Of a DNA stretch of 64,000 nt, positions 46,688 through 59,170 are shown piece by piece. Within the stretch, counting starts at the first letter, position 1. Every line of letters begins with the position of its first letter. This DNA comes from Nageia nagi (taxonomy: Eukaryota > Pinophyta): positions 194,556,001-194,620,000 of the forward strand of contig JBITNC010000001.1 in the NCBI GenBank assembly GCA_050084985.1. The letters run 5' to 3'. The notes beneath the pieces were generated by a model. The model worked only from the letters and a program-made list of their open reading frames with translations, had not been told where the DNA came from and searched no databases. The translations under genes were made by a program, and so were the position numbers.

Positions 46688-47480
46688 GTGGTATCACAGC
46701 TTAGAGATTGAAAATTGAAGCTTGTAGAAGGAATAATTACAAAGCTGATTTCAGAGGTGAAAGGGTTGGATCTTCATTTTTTCTGGCAAGGGAGTCAAGA
46801 ATTCTAATAAGTATTTGAAAGAAGACTGCATACATTATTGCAGAATCTGTCATGGCTCACAATAATGCCTCACTGCCCATCGCACAATTCAGTGGTGAGA
46901 ATGTTTAGTATCTTTGTATTAAAATGAGAATTTTGTTGACTGCTAAAGATTTGTAAGATATAGTAGAAAGTGGATATGATAAAACAGCAGATACGAATGC
47001 ACTTATTAATGATGAAAGAGCAAAATAAAGAGTGTTGAAGAAAAATTCAATGACTCTTTTCTCACCACCTGATTGGTGAATTTTTTTCCTTTTTGCATTT
47101 TTTGGCGAATTTGCTGGCAAACTCCTTAGCTTTGGCAAGTTCCTTAGAAAACCATTTTATTGGGGGTCAAAATATGTCTTTCTTCATGTTTTTTGCCAAG
47201 TCCAAGTCTGGTAACTATGATCATATTCAATCAGCAATTGATCAAAACATTTTTCCAAGAATTCCAAGTGCCCAAATACTCTTAAGGGGCTTAGGAAATT
47301 TTAAATACAAAGTATCATGGAAGTTAACAAATAAAAATGGTGAAGTTGCAAACACTAAGAAAACAATTTTGAGAATTTGAAAATGAAGGAAGATGAGAAT
47401 GTTGGTGAGTATTATATAAGAGTAAGTGATATTGTGAATAAATTTAGCACTCTTGGATAAAGTATGAATGATAAAAGAAA
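46688..47480 (+). pseudogene. Copia gag remnant with primer site
   Basis: A primer-binding-like tggtatcacagc lies near 46690. From about 46853 the frame reads as the start of a UBN2-type copia gag (LPIAQFSGEN, a DIVESGYD block, NALINDERAK), with TAG or TAA stops. After an insert of roughly 150 bp (47065-47212) the gag resumes (IQSAIDQNIF, then EDENVGEYYIRVSDIVNKF). Similarity ends near 47480, where LINE sequence begins. This is a different copia family from the two large elements. Confidence 0.75.
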
Positions 47481-47489
47481 GAAAGTATA

Positions 47490-48150
47490 TTAATGTCCTT
47501 GGATGACAAAAAGCATGGTCAAGAAACCAACAAAGCCCCTACAAGGCCCATCCTACAGATAGAATAAAAATAATATAAAGGAAATACATCCATACAAAAA
47601 GTGATCCAAACCCTCAAGTAAAGGAGAGACAATCTAGAACGGTTAGGGAAGGGTAGTCCTGGGCCTCTCCAGGAAAGAGCATGCGGGTGCTCTCTGTGCT
47701 AGGGAGAGATATCCCTAGTCCCTGAGCATCATGCAAGTGGTATTATTGTTGGGGGAGAGGAAAGAAGAATGATATTTGTCAAGTTCTTAATGGAGCTTGG
47801 GTGTGTTGAAGGCATCTCCTAGTACAACACGTGGAATGTGGAGGGTTTTCATGTTGTCTCCTATGGAACCCCTCATTAAAAGCTTAAAAAAGATGTCATC
47901 AAGAAGGTTTTTAGAACATGACACCAAGATGGAATAGTGTTGCCTGAAATTTGATAAATTGGAGGAGTCTTTACATTTCCATGAAGGAAGAATGACGAGT
48001 GAAGTAAACAAGGCAAAAAGCATTAAACAAGCAATCACATCAAAAGCTAAAGCAATAAAGATTTACGGAGCAAGCACAAGTGCCCAAGGACCATGAAGAG
48101 ACTTCCAAAACCAAAATTTTGCAAGAGGAAGAGGATACGAATGAAGAAGA
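47490..48150 (-). mobile_element. LINE 3' fragment, copy A
   Basis: This segment is homologous to 48165-48480, the 3' end of the longer LINE: both carry accaacaaagccccnac, a cctctccagga/cctctctagga block and ttgtcaagttctcaatgga-like sequence. It is therefore a second, 3'-only copy of the same LINE family next to the long one. It has no coding frame. Confidence 0.6.
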
Positions 48151-49274
48151 GGGAAAAACGAAACTATTAATTAAAATCATGATCATGAAACCAACAAAGC
48201 CCCCACTAGGCATCATTTAAAGAAAGCATTAAAAGGATGACATAAGCAAATACGTTCGCATAAAAGATCAAAACTCTAAAGAGAGGGAAAAACGAAATCA
48301 AAGTTAGCCAAAGGGGGGTCATCCTAGACCTCTCTAGGAGGAAAGCGTGGTTGTGCTCTTTGCCCTAGGGAGGGGCCATGTTGGTCCTTGGGGAATGTAT
48401 CTATGGTGTTGTTGCTAGAAGAGAAGAAGGATGTGATCTGTCAAGTTCTCAATGGAACCTCGATACTTGAATACGTCTCTTGGTTCGACATATACTAGTT
48501 GCTTGCCTCAACATCTCCTACAAGCTCACTCAAGATAATAGGCTCAAAAGAAGGATGTAATACATTAGTCCTTTATGGGTTGTTGGGCACGAGCTAGAAG
48601 ATGTCTTTGTAAGAGAAAGGTCTCTCAGAAGTATAGAGCCAAGCAACGTTGATCTGGGTACTGAAGTAATGTAGCTAAAGAATTGTGAGAATTCCAAAAG
48701 AGGCAATGGTATCAACCACCAATCTTGTAGTAGACCAAGCACCGAAAGACAAAGTGGTCTTCGAACTTTGTCTCACAAGAGAGAAAAGATGACAAACTCG
48801 CAAATACTAGGCAACATGGTGGTCGATCTCAATCCTCAGTTGGTGGGAGCATACCTAAAACTATCCAAAGAGACATCCTCAATCCAAGAGGGAAGGTGGA
48901 GAGATCAATCATCTCTCGATCTGAAGGTAATGTTGTGCATAGTGATCCAACTTGGGCATTCACGGTTGTAGTGGAGAAACCCTAGTGGTTTGGATGAAGG
49001 CCCTATAGATCGTCTCTCGAAGAAAGTCTAAAGTAGAATCTACTGGGGTTGAACCCTTCAACGGTGAAGGCAATCTATTTGGAGAAAAACCAAGTCTATG
49101 AAACATCTTTGTAACCTCAAAAAACCAATATCGATAGTAGCCGTGGATGGCTAGATCAATCAAGGAAACCAAAGCTCTCGCAAGGAGTCTAGCCATATCA
49201 CCCCTGCAATTAGATAAACTCTGGAGTTGATGGAGGAAGAGGACTATGAAAGTAATGGCCCACATCTGAAGAGG

Positions 49275-50140
49275 CTAACAACTGAACTCTATAAGTCTCA
49301 TAAGGTGTGGGATTATCCTCTTACTTTGGATGGCATGGGATAGAAAAGAGATGAAAAATCCTCTATTGTGGTCCAATGTGGCTTTTGACACGTTGAAGGC
49401 TACTACCTTAGTCTTGCTAAGGTTCACCACAAACTCTTCTCTAGCACTGAAAGCATCTAAGGCATCTATCAAGCCTATAGACCCTCAATTGAGTGAGAAA
49501 GTACAACAATGTCATTAGCAAAGAGTAAGATGTACACTTGACTACCATGAAGGAGGAAACCACTTAGGATCCATGGTCTCTTAGATAAAAGACTCCAACT
49601 TGTTAATGTAAAGGTTAAATAAAGTCGAGGAGAGAGGGCAACCCTACTTCACCCCAATTGTGCTAAGCATACTATTTGAGAGTCCCTCTCAAGTAGGAAA
49701 ACGACCTAAAAAAGTTTCATACATGGTCAATATGACTAAGAATCCAATCTCTAGTACTCCAAGTCATCGAATTCGGTCCATCAGCCTATGTTGGGGTACA
49801 ATATCAAAGGCTTTCTTGAAGTCCACAAAATAGCAAAAGATTGATGACTTTTGGAATCTAGCCTCCTCACCAATCACCCTGAAAGTAAAGATATGATCAA
49901 TGATGCAATGTTTTCAATGAAAGCTTGTCTGGCCTCCAACTCGAAACCCTCTATTGTCGGCCATCTATGAAAATCCTTAATGATCATGGCATATAACTTG
50001 GCCAAGGTGTGACCAATCATGATGGTGCAATAATTTCTCAGTTCGTTGGGATCATCGGATTTGAAGATGGGATGGATTATGTTGAAGGTCCAGGAAGATA
50101 GGAAACCCAAGTAGATAACATTGTTGAAGAGCTTCAAGAG
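49275..50140 (-). pseudogene. LINE reverse transcriptase
   Basis: Motifs on the minus strand, in order: WTFNIIHPIFKSDDP and RTIMIGHTLAKLYA-like sequence (about 50100-49960; reads CTIMIGHTLAKLYA), motif A VDFKKAFDIVP (about 49840), motif B GVK-stop-GCPLSP (about 49650; a TAG where Gln is conserved), and motif C FANDI (about 49510) in place of FADD. The catalytic Asp change and several shifts show it is dead. Confidence 0.8.
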
Positions 50141-50639
50141 GAAAGGGGAAGGGTGAATTTGGCATGCTTGAGAAACTCAACTTTGAGGTTTTCAATGTCG
50201 GAGAATTTTTCAAAATTAAGTCTCTGAATTGTATAATGGATGAGGGGGGAGAGAATAAGTTTGAAGTGAGATGTTAGGAGAAACGGATGGGTGGGATATG
50301 TCCAACGATAGTATAGAGGATAGAGGCATACTTCTTCCAAGTATGAAGAGATATGGAACTTAGAATGTGAATTTTTGGGTAGGAAGGAGCGTCAAAACGA
50401 TTTTGGATTGGAATGGAGGGAAGAAATGACCTCTAACCTCCTTTTGGCTAAGAAGTGATGTTTCTTAGTCCTAAAAAGGTAGCGATAGAATCGATGGAGG
50501 GAGGTGGTGGAGGAGGACCTAGAGTCTAATGCAATGGATCATCAGAGGCAATGGTGGGAACTCTTATAATCAGAATCAAACCAAAGGTTCATTAGCCAAT
50601 GACCTGGGGGATAGAAGCGAGGGGGGCAACATGATGTGA

Positions 50640-51290
50640 TCTAACAAGGAGAAAGTGAGGTGTGCGTGGTCTGCAAGCAAGGGTCACGGGGCAACTTGGA
50701 AGGAATGGATATGTGTGATGAGTGAGGGGTTAGAAAGGATGTAGTCCACAACAGTGGAACCCCCTGCATGAGGAAAGTAGGTATGGTGTCAGGACTAGGG
50801 GAACTATGCAATACCATTGACAATCAGAAGATCATGGATCTGATCGAGCTCAAGAAGAAATCTATTGTAACCTAAGGGGAGTATGGAGTCACTTGAATCT
50901 CTTTGAAATAGTAGAGAGCGATCAAGTGCTTGGATATGTAATGGATTAGTAATGAGTTTATAAATTCCCTGTCCTACTGATGAAGCCACCCATCAAAATA
51001 ATATCCCCCTGAATGGAATATTTCATAATCTCTGGAAAGATGTCAAGATAAGGGGACTCTCCTGTGTCCTAAATGGCATAGCTCGAGGTTGCAGGTGGGA
51101 AGTAGCATCCAACGATATATAATCTCCTGAGTGGGGCCCTCGCTAAAGAAACACAGATGAAACAAGTGTGTGTGTTGATAGCCTTAGTGTGGATCCTAGG
51201 GAGTATACTTTCTCTAACTAGTAAGGCCACACCTATGGAACCACGACTACTGAAACTTGCATGACTTGAGGTCCTATAGAGATCCATGTA
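50640..51290 (-). pseudogene. LINE endonuclease-region remnant
   Basis: Short open pieces include a GSIGVALLVR segment, a YIVGCYFPP segment, and FLLELDQIHDLLIVNG, which resemble the apurinic-endonuclease-like domain of plant L1 elements. Assignment rests on position upstream of RT and these weak motifs. Confidence 0.5.
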
Positions 51291-52219
51291 AATCCTGAGA
51301 AGGGAGGGAGCCCCTTAATAGAGCTCTCATGCATCTCGGAGAAGAGTATCAAATCCAACTGATGTATGGTTTAGTGAGCTAATTCAAGAGTAGACAAAAG
51401 TATCTTGTTGCAATTCCAAACCAAAACTGTAAGCACTTAGAGTTCTGGAGGGGCCCCCGTTGGGCATCATTTGGCAACTAAAGATGATATGGGGGGCCAA
51501 AATTTAGACCAACACACAAGGGAAGAGTCTCTAATCCAATCCCAACAATTCCGAATGAAAGCCCATTTACCTTTTTTTTGTGGGAACTTCCTTCGTGGTT
51601 AAAGCTAATTCTTGTGATTACAGACAAGTGAGATCCTTGTCGACAAAGATGTGGTCTAGAAGGGAGGAGTGGATCTTCTTAGCTCTCAATATGGAAAGTT
51701 GATTCTCCACTAAATGGAGAAGAACAATCAAAGAAGATTCCTTGGCAGTCCAAACACGATCAACAAGAATTACGAGGAGGCATAAGGTGCTATGAATGAA
51801 TTGAAAAGCAATCTCTATAGGATTTTCTCTTGGTGTTAATCCTCAAATACAAAGATTAAGAGTTTTCACTTGCCTACAATGTTCTTTATAAAATTTTTCT
51901 TTAATTGTTATTTCAATGAAAAGTGTCGATGTGGAATCTTGAACTACATCCGCCCATGAACCTTATGATTGAAGCTTTTATCTAAGGCATCGATGGGTGC
52001 TATGGGGGACGAGTTTGTGCGAAGGACAATAGAGTCTGCAAAGAGAGATGAGGCTAAAGAATTTTGATGTTTAAGAGAAATGAGACTTTCCTCTCAGGAA
52101 ACCAACTAAGCCTGCATCTCAACTAGGAGGGATTGTTGCTATGAGGTAATGAAGACTAGGGTGGAGACCTGATTTAACAAACATTGGACCAATTTTTCCA
52201 ATTTTGCAATGTAGTTGTT

Positions 52220-53050
52220 TGTAATGTCCCAATTTTGGACATTACTTCTACTTCAGCATGTTTTTGCTACATGTGGACCACTTAGAGTGGGGCGTTCTCC
52301 CCTTGGAGAATGATTTAAATGTAATTGATGTATTTTGTAGTACTTAAGATTCATTTAATACATTATAATTAGCACTTAATATGAGACTTCCTCTTCTAGA
52401 CTTATTCTTGGACATGATGTATTAGTTAGATCTCGAGATAAGAAACTTGTGGATCCAAGGGACCAATTGTGAGCCCTAATGTGGGACGTCTCCCTCTTTG
52501 AGGTAGTTAGTTGTATTTCTTGCATCTAGGCATGATTGCATGGATCCCAAGGTCAAATCTAGATGCCCTAGTGGGATGTCCAGTTACATAAGGTAGGGAT
52601 GCACAATGGAGAGGGAATCATCCTGACTTCACATCATCTTATCTTCTTTTGGAGAGACCCAACGCAGTGCAAACCTATTCCTATTGTGTAGCACGAGAGA
52701 GGGTTTAGAGGATAAGAGACACCTATACATCTCTAACTGAGGATTCACACCCTTTAGTCCATTCAATGGTATTTCGAGGTTGCACTTGTTCCTTCATCTA
52801 GGCATGGGAGAGCTCCTTTAGTGGTGCGTCCAAGTCCGAGGGAGTGTGGCTTGTCCCATCCATCTCAAATCCGAAGGTTAGAGGCCCTAGCAATGTGATG
52901 TCAGCCTTCCTTGTGCATTTGTAGTTTGTGGTACTTGAGATCTAGCCTTCCAAGCTAGACGTCTAGTCCTTTGGGCTATGTACTTACTTTTGGGGGTCAA
53001 TACAATTCATATCTATATTCTTCTTGGTCTCATACAATTATCTCATTGTA
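52220..53050 (+). repeat. Gypsy-family LTR, right end unclear
   Basis: This starts TGTAATGTCCC and contains the family phrase gtgagccctaatgtgggacg followed by tctccctc (about 52465-52500). The right end and a target duplication could not be fixed. Confidence 0.6.
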
Positions 53051-53370
53051 GTTTCTTGTTGTGTAAGCTTGGAATTGCCCTATTTTGAGAAATGTTATCT
53101 CATTCTATTCCATCAAATGAACAAGTACAATATATATAGTAACTTGGTATACAACCACCAAAGGATACTTCCAAACTACCATGAAGCATCCAAGCCTCAT
53201 GAGCTACTAAACTCACAAAATATATCAACCACACTTGCATCTATGCGTAACACACTCTAAACACAAAGTACAAGCCTTCAAACAAAACAATCCTTATAGC
53301 AGAATCAAAGTAAACATAATAAAAACAAATCTAACTAACTTTTTGTAGTCTTTTCCTAAAAACATAGTTG

Positions 53371-53425
53371 TGTTTGGGAAGCACAAGTGCATTTGGGAAA
53401 CACGATCACATTTGGGAAACACGAG
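53371..53425. repeat. Short tandem repeat, three units
   Basis: The motif tttgggaarcac occurs three times in about 55 bp with spacing near 22 bp. Confidence 0.8.
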
Positions 53426-53658
53426 CATGGTTCACTTTGTGAAATGCAAGGCCAATTGCATTTAAAAATAGTGAATGGGAAAATGAAGGATCCATGCTCA
53501 AATTCCAACATTCTTCCCCTTGCTGATGATGGGATTGACCATCATGTTCCTCAACAGCAAAAATTGAGCCTTGACCCCTTTTGTGTATCCTTGCCAAACC
53601 ATGCGACCAGGAATAGGTGAACCAATGGGTTAAGCTTGACCCAAAATGAAGTTAGGAA

Positions 53659-54694
53659 GGTGGTCGCACAACTTTCAAAAGATGCAAATGTGACTTGCTA
53701 GGACCATGCAAACACTCTCAAGTACTTAGCCAAATTTTGGGAGGCAGAATTCTAAGCATGAGGTGGTCACATCTCTCAAGAAAGATGGAATTGCAACTTC
53801 TTTAAATCATGCAACCACTCTAGATGCCAAGTTGACTTGGTAATGATGAATGACTATTTCTCTTTTATAGTACCCACATCCGCCAGGTGTCCTTGATTGA
53901 ATGGTCAAAGTTAAGGTCCAACAAGACTAGGACAAGCCTCTAAATATATGCTCAACGTCTGGGAGAGGGTGGTTGCACCCTTATCAAAAGATGAGATGCT
54001 ATCTTCTTGGGACCATGCGAACACCTCTTGATCAAAACTTAACCAATTTCAAAGTAAAAATTCTGAAAATGAAATGGTCGCACGATTTTTGACAGATGAA
54101 AACATGATTTTCCAAACCTCGCGACCACCTTGGGGGGCTGCACATTGATTTCACTAAAGTGAAAATGGGCGGCTTTCCCTTTTATAGTGACCTTGCTCGC
54201 TAGATGTCCCAAGTCGTACGGCCGAAGTGAAGGCCAAATGTGAGTAAGACAAATTTCCCCATGCATGTTCAACATTCAAGTGAGGGTGCTCGCATGCTTT
54301 CTGAAAGATGAAATTACAACTTTTGCAAATTGTGTGAACGCCCTTGGAGGAGAAATTTTGGACACTTAGCTATTTTTGAAGCTCCAATCTTGGTCTGAAA
54401 GGGGTGGTCGCATGGTTACAAAAATATGGATTTGTAACTTTCCAAAACCATGCGAACACCTTCAAAATAGCTCATTTTTTTATTTTTTTTTTCATCTTCA
54501 AGACTGGGCTGAAAAAGGATGGTCGCATGCTTTCCGAAAGATGGAGATGCAACTTTTCAAAACCATGCGAACGCCTTCAAAATGGAGAATTTTTGGGGAC
54601 TTAGTCATTTTTTTGGGCTGAAAGCTAGCTTGGACGAGTGGTTGCACCATTCTACAAAGATGAAAATGTAACTTTTCTATACCATGTGACCACC
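53659..54694. repeat. Array of eight hairpin-forming modules
   Basis: Modules of about 58 nt start at 53659, 53762, 53968, 54074, 54284, 54403, 54517 and 54637. Each opens with a ggtggtcgcatg-like arm and closes with a catgcgaacacc-like arm. In the module at 54403 the arms GGTGGTCGCATGGTT (54403-54417) and AACCATGCGAACACC (54446-54460) pair at 14 of 15 positions. Spacing is about 103-120 bp or twice that. Spacers after modules 2, 4 and 8 carry minus-strand TATA-like ctataaaa sequences (about 53870, 54180, 54750), so a higher-order unit exists. There is no coding frame through it. Confidence 0.85.
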
Positions 54695-54879
54695 TTTGGG
54701 AGAGTGAAAATGATTTATGATTTAGCCATTTTTTCCTTCTTTTGAGTTTTATAGTGATTCTTTGAGATGCCATGCACCAAATGAAAGAGGGTAGCCTTTG
54801 AAAAATTAATGCGAAATTCCTACCTACTCATATAATCTTAGTGATTTTGGCCATTTTGAGCATGATTTGAACTTCATCC

Positions 54880-55524
54880 TCATCCACATAATGGATATTT
54901 CATAAAGCATTTTCTTTGTTGTAAGCAAGTCTTTTGGATGCATTTTAAATTTGCACTTTGAGCTTTTCTAATTAGCTTTCTCTCTATTATCTCCTGAGAT
55001 GTTCCTTGGATTGAGCCTTCTGAGGCTCCTAATCTGCTTTCTAGACTAAGGGTCCCCACCTTTTTTGCAAGAAAATGAGAAGGGTGTGTTGAGGCATCAA
55101 CACAATCTCTGATTAAATCAGACGGTGGTTTCAAACTTTTGTAGAACCTCAGGGAATCTTGTACGTTGTATGACATGCCTTCACTAGTCAAGGCGAAGGC
55201 CTTTTCTATCCTATTCTTGAAGAAGTCCATGATCACCTCATTGCTTCTATCTAGGAGTATCCTTCTTCGGGTGTCACAATGCTTTCCTAGCAAGGAGGTT
55301 TTCAGTGTGTCCTTTACTAGTGTAGTTGGATCTAGTGTCTGTATCTTCATCAAATTCTTTATTGGATCCAAGGAGTTACAATCTGTATCTCCAATCTCAC
55401 TCAACTGGTCAATGATCCTTGCAGCAGGCATCACGGGCTCTGTTGTACATTCGATCATGATGGGGTTGTTCATTGTGAGCCTTCTATGCTTCCTATATTT
55501 GATTTTCTGTGTGACTAACGCCAT
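54880..55524 (-). CDS. Hypothetical protein, 214 aa
   Basis: This is an open, uninterrupted frame from an ATG at 55524. The product is basic and mostly helical in appearance, with a KIKYRKHRR patch near the N-terminus, a DRSNEVIMDFFKNR segment in the middle and a Ser/Gly stretch near residue 170. I recognise no domain, signal peptide or membrane segment. It lies between two tandem-repeat arrays, which suggests a repeat-borne ORF rather than a host gene. No splice sites or promoter were assigned. It could be chance, but its length in sequence this rich in stops makes a remnant of a real ORF more likely. Confidence 0.35.
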   Translation of the reverse strand: MALVTQKIKYRKHRRLTMNNPIMIECTTEPVMPAARIIDQLSEIGDTDCNSLDPIKNLMKIQTLDPTTLVKDTLKTSLLGKHCDTRRRILLDRSNEVIMDFFKNRIEKAFALTSEGMSYNVQDSLRFYKSLKPPSDLIRDCVDASTHPSHFLAKKVGTLSLESRLGASEGSIQGTSQEIIERKLIRKAQSANLKCIQKTCLQQRKCFMKYPLCG

Positions 55525-56842
55525 CTCGTCCCTATTTAGGTGGACAATATAGAATTAGAAGAATCCCAATAAGCTTCTGGCACTTTTTGGGCAAACAAAG
55601 AGATTTTGAAAAATTTGGATTTTTGGAATTTATTTTAAGTGTGCCATCATTGAAAGTGCCAAAATTTGTAAGGTCCAAGGTCTTTTGAGTGGATTTGGGA
55701 TAACACAAAGGTAACTGATTTAGGAGAAAATGCCTTGGCATGGAATTGGACTTTTGGAAAATTTTCAATTTTTTCCAAATGGTGTCGGAATTAAGTTTTA
55801 ACACCTTAGATGGATGGGGAATGAGTGGGGAAGGTGTTTTAAACTTTGAAACGGCCAAAATGGATTTGAAAAACTCGTTTTATAGGTTTTTGAAAAAAAT
55901 TATAGATTTTTTTCAAGGTTCCATGATGAGTTGGGAGCGGTAGAGTGGAGGAGCGTACGGAGTGGTGGAGGACCATTTTTAGGGAGCGGCTCCAATTCAG
56001 TAGGCAGAGCGACTAGTAGAAAATCCCTAGGATTTTTAGATTTTTTCATGTTCATTGTTTCTAATTCATTTTTACTATCAAATATGAATTTAAATTACAA
56101 AACATAATGATAAAATCATAATAGTAATCAAGTATGAATTTGAAAGGCAAAAATGAGAAATCAAAACAAGCCATAATGTCATTAAATCACAAACAAGTCT
56201 TAATCAGTAGTACATAATGTCATTATATTGAAATGAGTCATAATGTCATAGTAGCAAAATGCCAAAGGCCCAAAATAGCAAAACCATAACTACCAAGTAT
56301 CCAACTGTCTTTTATTTTAAGTTTTGACCATTTTTTAAAAAAATCATGTGCAATTTTTTTTAGCTACTCCCAGAGCCTCTCAACTGCTCCCGAAGCTTCT
56401 TAGCCACTCCGAGGCCGCTTCAGATAGTGGGAGCCTAGGCCCAATCCACTTCGACCAATCCGGAGCATCGAAAGTTGCTTCGGCAACCTGCTCCAGATTG
56501 GCTAGAGCAGTTGGAGTGTACTTCGGTGGACCCTTGATTTATTTGAAAATTTTTGAAGAAATGAGAATTTCGGGAACTCAGATCTTGGATCATACATATT
56601 TTTTTGTTAAAAATAAAAGATGATCACAAGGATAAAGGGCATCCAAAAAGGTGATCAAACTTGGATTCTGAAAAAAAAAAAAAAAAAAAAATCAAGGGTT
56701 TGAGGGTTTGAAAAATGGGGTTTTGGTGTAAAAATCCTCAAAAACTTGAAAAATGAAGTTCATGTGAGATGGAGGATGTTTGGATATTGAAGTTTGATGG
56801 AGTTTGGGTGAATGGCAAGGGTGTTAACTCTTCAAACTCTCC
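55525..56842. other. No gene recognised; poly(A) tract
   Basis: AT-rich sequence. A run of about 21 A occurs at 56671-56691. A purine/pyrimidine-rich segment (about 55940-56020) has a loosely inverted counterpart at 56360-56440, too weak to call a transposon. Confidence 0.4.
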
Positions 56843-58680
56843 TCCAAGGCTGAACTTTGGCTTTCCTTCTCACTTTGGCTCCCAATTTTTCAAAATTTTG
56901 GCAACATAAGGGTGCAAATGATTGTAATGAGAGAAATGGAGGGGGTGAGGACATATTTATAGGCTCTAGGGGTCAAAATGGTGCCACATGTCAACAACAC
57001 ATCAACCCTAGAACAAAATTTTGCATTTTGGGCTTTTCCTCCTCATGTCCAATGTTGGGAAAGTGCTCCAAAGGGATGAAAAAAGGCAAAACCTAAACCT
57101 AACTCTAGGAGAGAGAGGTTCAGTCCAATGTGGGGGCTTCTTGAGGCAAAGTTGATAGATTTTGGACGCTCTTCAACCAACATACTTCAGATTTGGATTT
57201 CAAATTTTGATTTTTTTGAGAAAAAATATCCAAATTCTTGAGTTTTTCAGCCCTTGAATCCTTTTGGAGGACAAAATGATGGTTTTTGGGAGTTTTTGTG
57301 GTCCAAATTGCACAAATGAAAGACCAAAATGGTGTAGAATCACACCAACTATCTCGTAGAAGCGCAAAATTGCAATTTTGAGCAAGTTTGGGGGGCCAAG
57401 AAGGCTTGGTGCAGGTTTTGAAGGTTTTGGGCATGTTTGGGAAAGTTTTGAAAAGGTCCAAAACTTGATAAACTCCCCCCTAACTTTTTGAAGGGTAAAT
57501 CTTGAGGTTTTTCAAAAATTCCAAGAGCAATGTTGCTCAACTTTGGATTTGCCACCCTACCTTTCTCTCCAATTTTGATTTTTCAAGTTTTTGAAAATTT
57601 AGAAAATTTTCAACTCTCCCATTGGCTGATCCATTTTTTGTGATTTTGAGGGAGTAGATCCACCTTTTTAAAAAACTTATAACATGAAACTTGTCTAAAA
57701 TTGGATTTTTCATGCTTCTAGGACCAAAACTTTCGAATTTGGAGCAATTTTGAGTGCTCCCAAGCTTGGCAAAGGTTTTGGGAAGAATGGGCAAGTTTGG
57801 AACTTTGGTGAAATGGGGGAAAAGAGGCAAAACCAACGCCTAACTCTAGGAGTGGAAAAAATTTGTTAATTTTGAAAATTTCAAGAGCAAAGATGCTCCA
57901 TTGTGGATTTTCCACCCTACCTCTTTCTTCTTTTTTGATTTGACCAACTTGGGAAAATTTTGGAGCTCTCTCATTGCTTGATCAATTTTTGATGATTTTG
58001 AGAAAGTAAATCTCATTTTTTTGGAAAACTCAAAACATCAATCTTGTGTGAAATCCCATCCTACATCTCATGGAGATCAAAAATTTCAATTTTTTGCAAT
58101 TTTGTGGTGCACGATGGGTAGGCTCTGGTTTTGGAGGTTTTAGGCTATCTTCCAAACTTGAGAAAGTGAGGGAAAACTTGCAAAACCTGCACCAAACTCT
58201 AGAAGGGCATTTTTTGACTTTTTTCAAAAATTTCAAGAGCAAAGGTGCCTAAAATTGGATTTGGCATCACATCTTTCTCTTAGATTTTCATTTTGATATT
58301 TTGGAAAATTTGAAGCATTTCTATTGGCTGTCCTTTTTTCTCATTTTCCTGTTTCTTTCACTTTTGAGGGAGCAAAACTTGTCGAAATTGCCAACTTGAA
58401 AGACCAATTTGATGTAGAATTGAAATCTCTATGCTCCCAAGCTCAAAAATTCCACTTTTGAATCAATTTCGACCACCCAAAAGGTAGGTGCAGGTTTTGA
58501 AGATAATAGGCCATTTTTGAGATTTGGTGAAGTGAGGGAAGACTTGCAAAACTCCCCCCTAGATTTTTGGAGGGCAAAATGCAAGTTCTTTTGAAATTTC
58601 CAAGAGCAAAATTCCCTTAATTTATTATTTGGCATCACACCTTTCTCTCAAATTTTCATTTCAAGCATTTTGAAAAACTC
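56843..58680. repeat. Tandem array with 350-370 bp unit
   Basis: About six diverged units start near 56843, 57152, 57522, 57882, 58233 and 58601. Each contains a caagagcaa-like start, a ccaccctacctttctc or catcacacctttctc block, an attggctg block and a ctaactctagg or equivalent block near its end. Spacing between the clearest starts is 360, 351 and 368 bp. The low-complexity T/A-rich interior resembles LTR or UTR repeats. No coding frame is supported. Confidence 0.75.
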
Positions 58681-58799
58681 ATTTTTCAAACCCTAGGCTT
58701 CTCGGATGCCAAAAACTCTTATTTTTTGATTTCATCCCTTAAGGACACTCAAACTTGTCTTTCTGATCAATTCAGGGCTCAACTGTACACTCTTGTTCT

Positions 58800-59170
58800 C
58801 TTCCATCTTTTATGAGGCCAAACTGTGCATTTTTGGCCATTTCCAACCATTTCTAGCATTTCTAGGCTCAAAGTATGCATTTTCAACCATTTTCGAGCTC
58901 AAATGGTGAAAAACAATCATTTCCGACATTTTCGGGCATTTCGAAGCACTTTGAGCTCAACTTTGCAATTTTGGTCATTTTCAAGCATTCCAAGCTTAAA
59001 CTATACAAAAACACACATTTTCACCATACAAACCACTTCCAAGCTCAAAATTGACCAAAATGTGTCTTTCTATCATACTGACCATTTTTCGACTTTCCAA
59101 GCTCAAAAGTGACCAAAACACACCTTTCAATCATAGTTGCCTTTTTCGGGATCAAAACTAACCAAAATGT
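58800..59170. repeat. Short degenerate repeats (gctcaaa / ccaaaatgtg)
   Basis: Phrases such as caagctcaaaattgaccaaaa followed by tgtctttc recur every 45-80 bp with heavy divergence. They adjoin the larger array and may share its origin. Confidence 0.6.

Larger units (their letters stand above)
48155..52215 (-). mobile_element. Degenerate L1-like LINE, copy B
   Basis: This is a minus-strand non-LTR retrotransposon with endonuclease sequence upstream (about 51300-50640) and reverse transcriptase downstream (about 50140-49300), in L1 order. Frames are broken throughout. The 5' end is unclear and stops where an LTR begins at 52220. No target duplication was identified. It lies against the copia gag remnant, with copy A in between. 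Confidence 0.75.

Noticed and set aside
49275-50140. Active LINE reverse transcriptase
   Set aside because: Motif C reads FAND, motif B contains a stop, and the frame shifts several times.
55940-56440. Possible inverted-repeat DNA transposon
   Set aside because: The purine-rich and pyrimidine-rich ends pair only loosely, and no target duplication was found.
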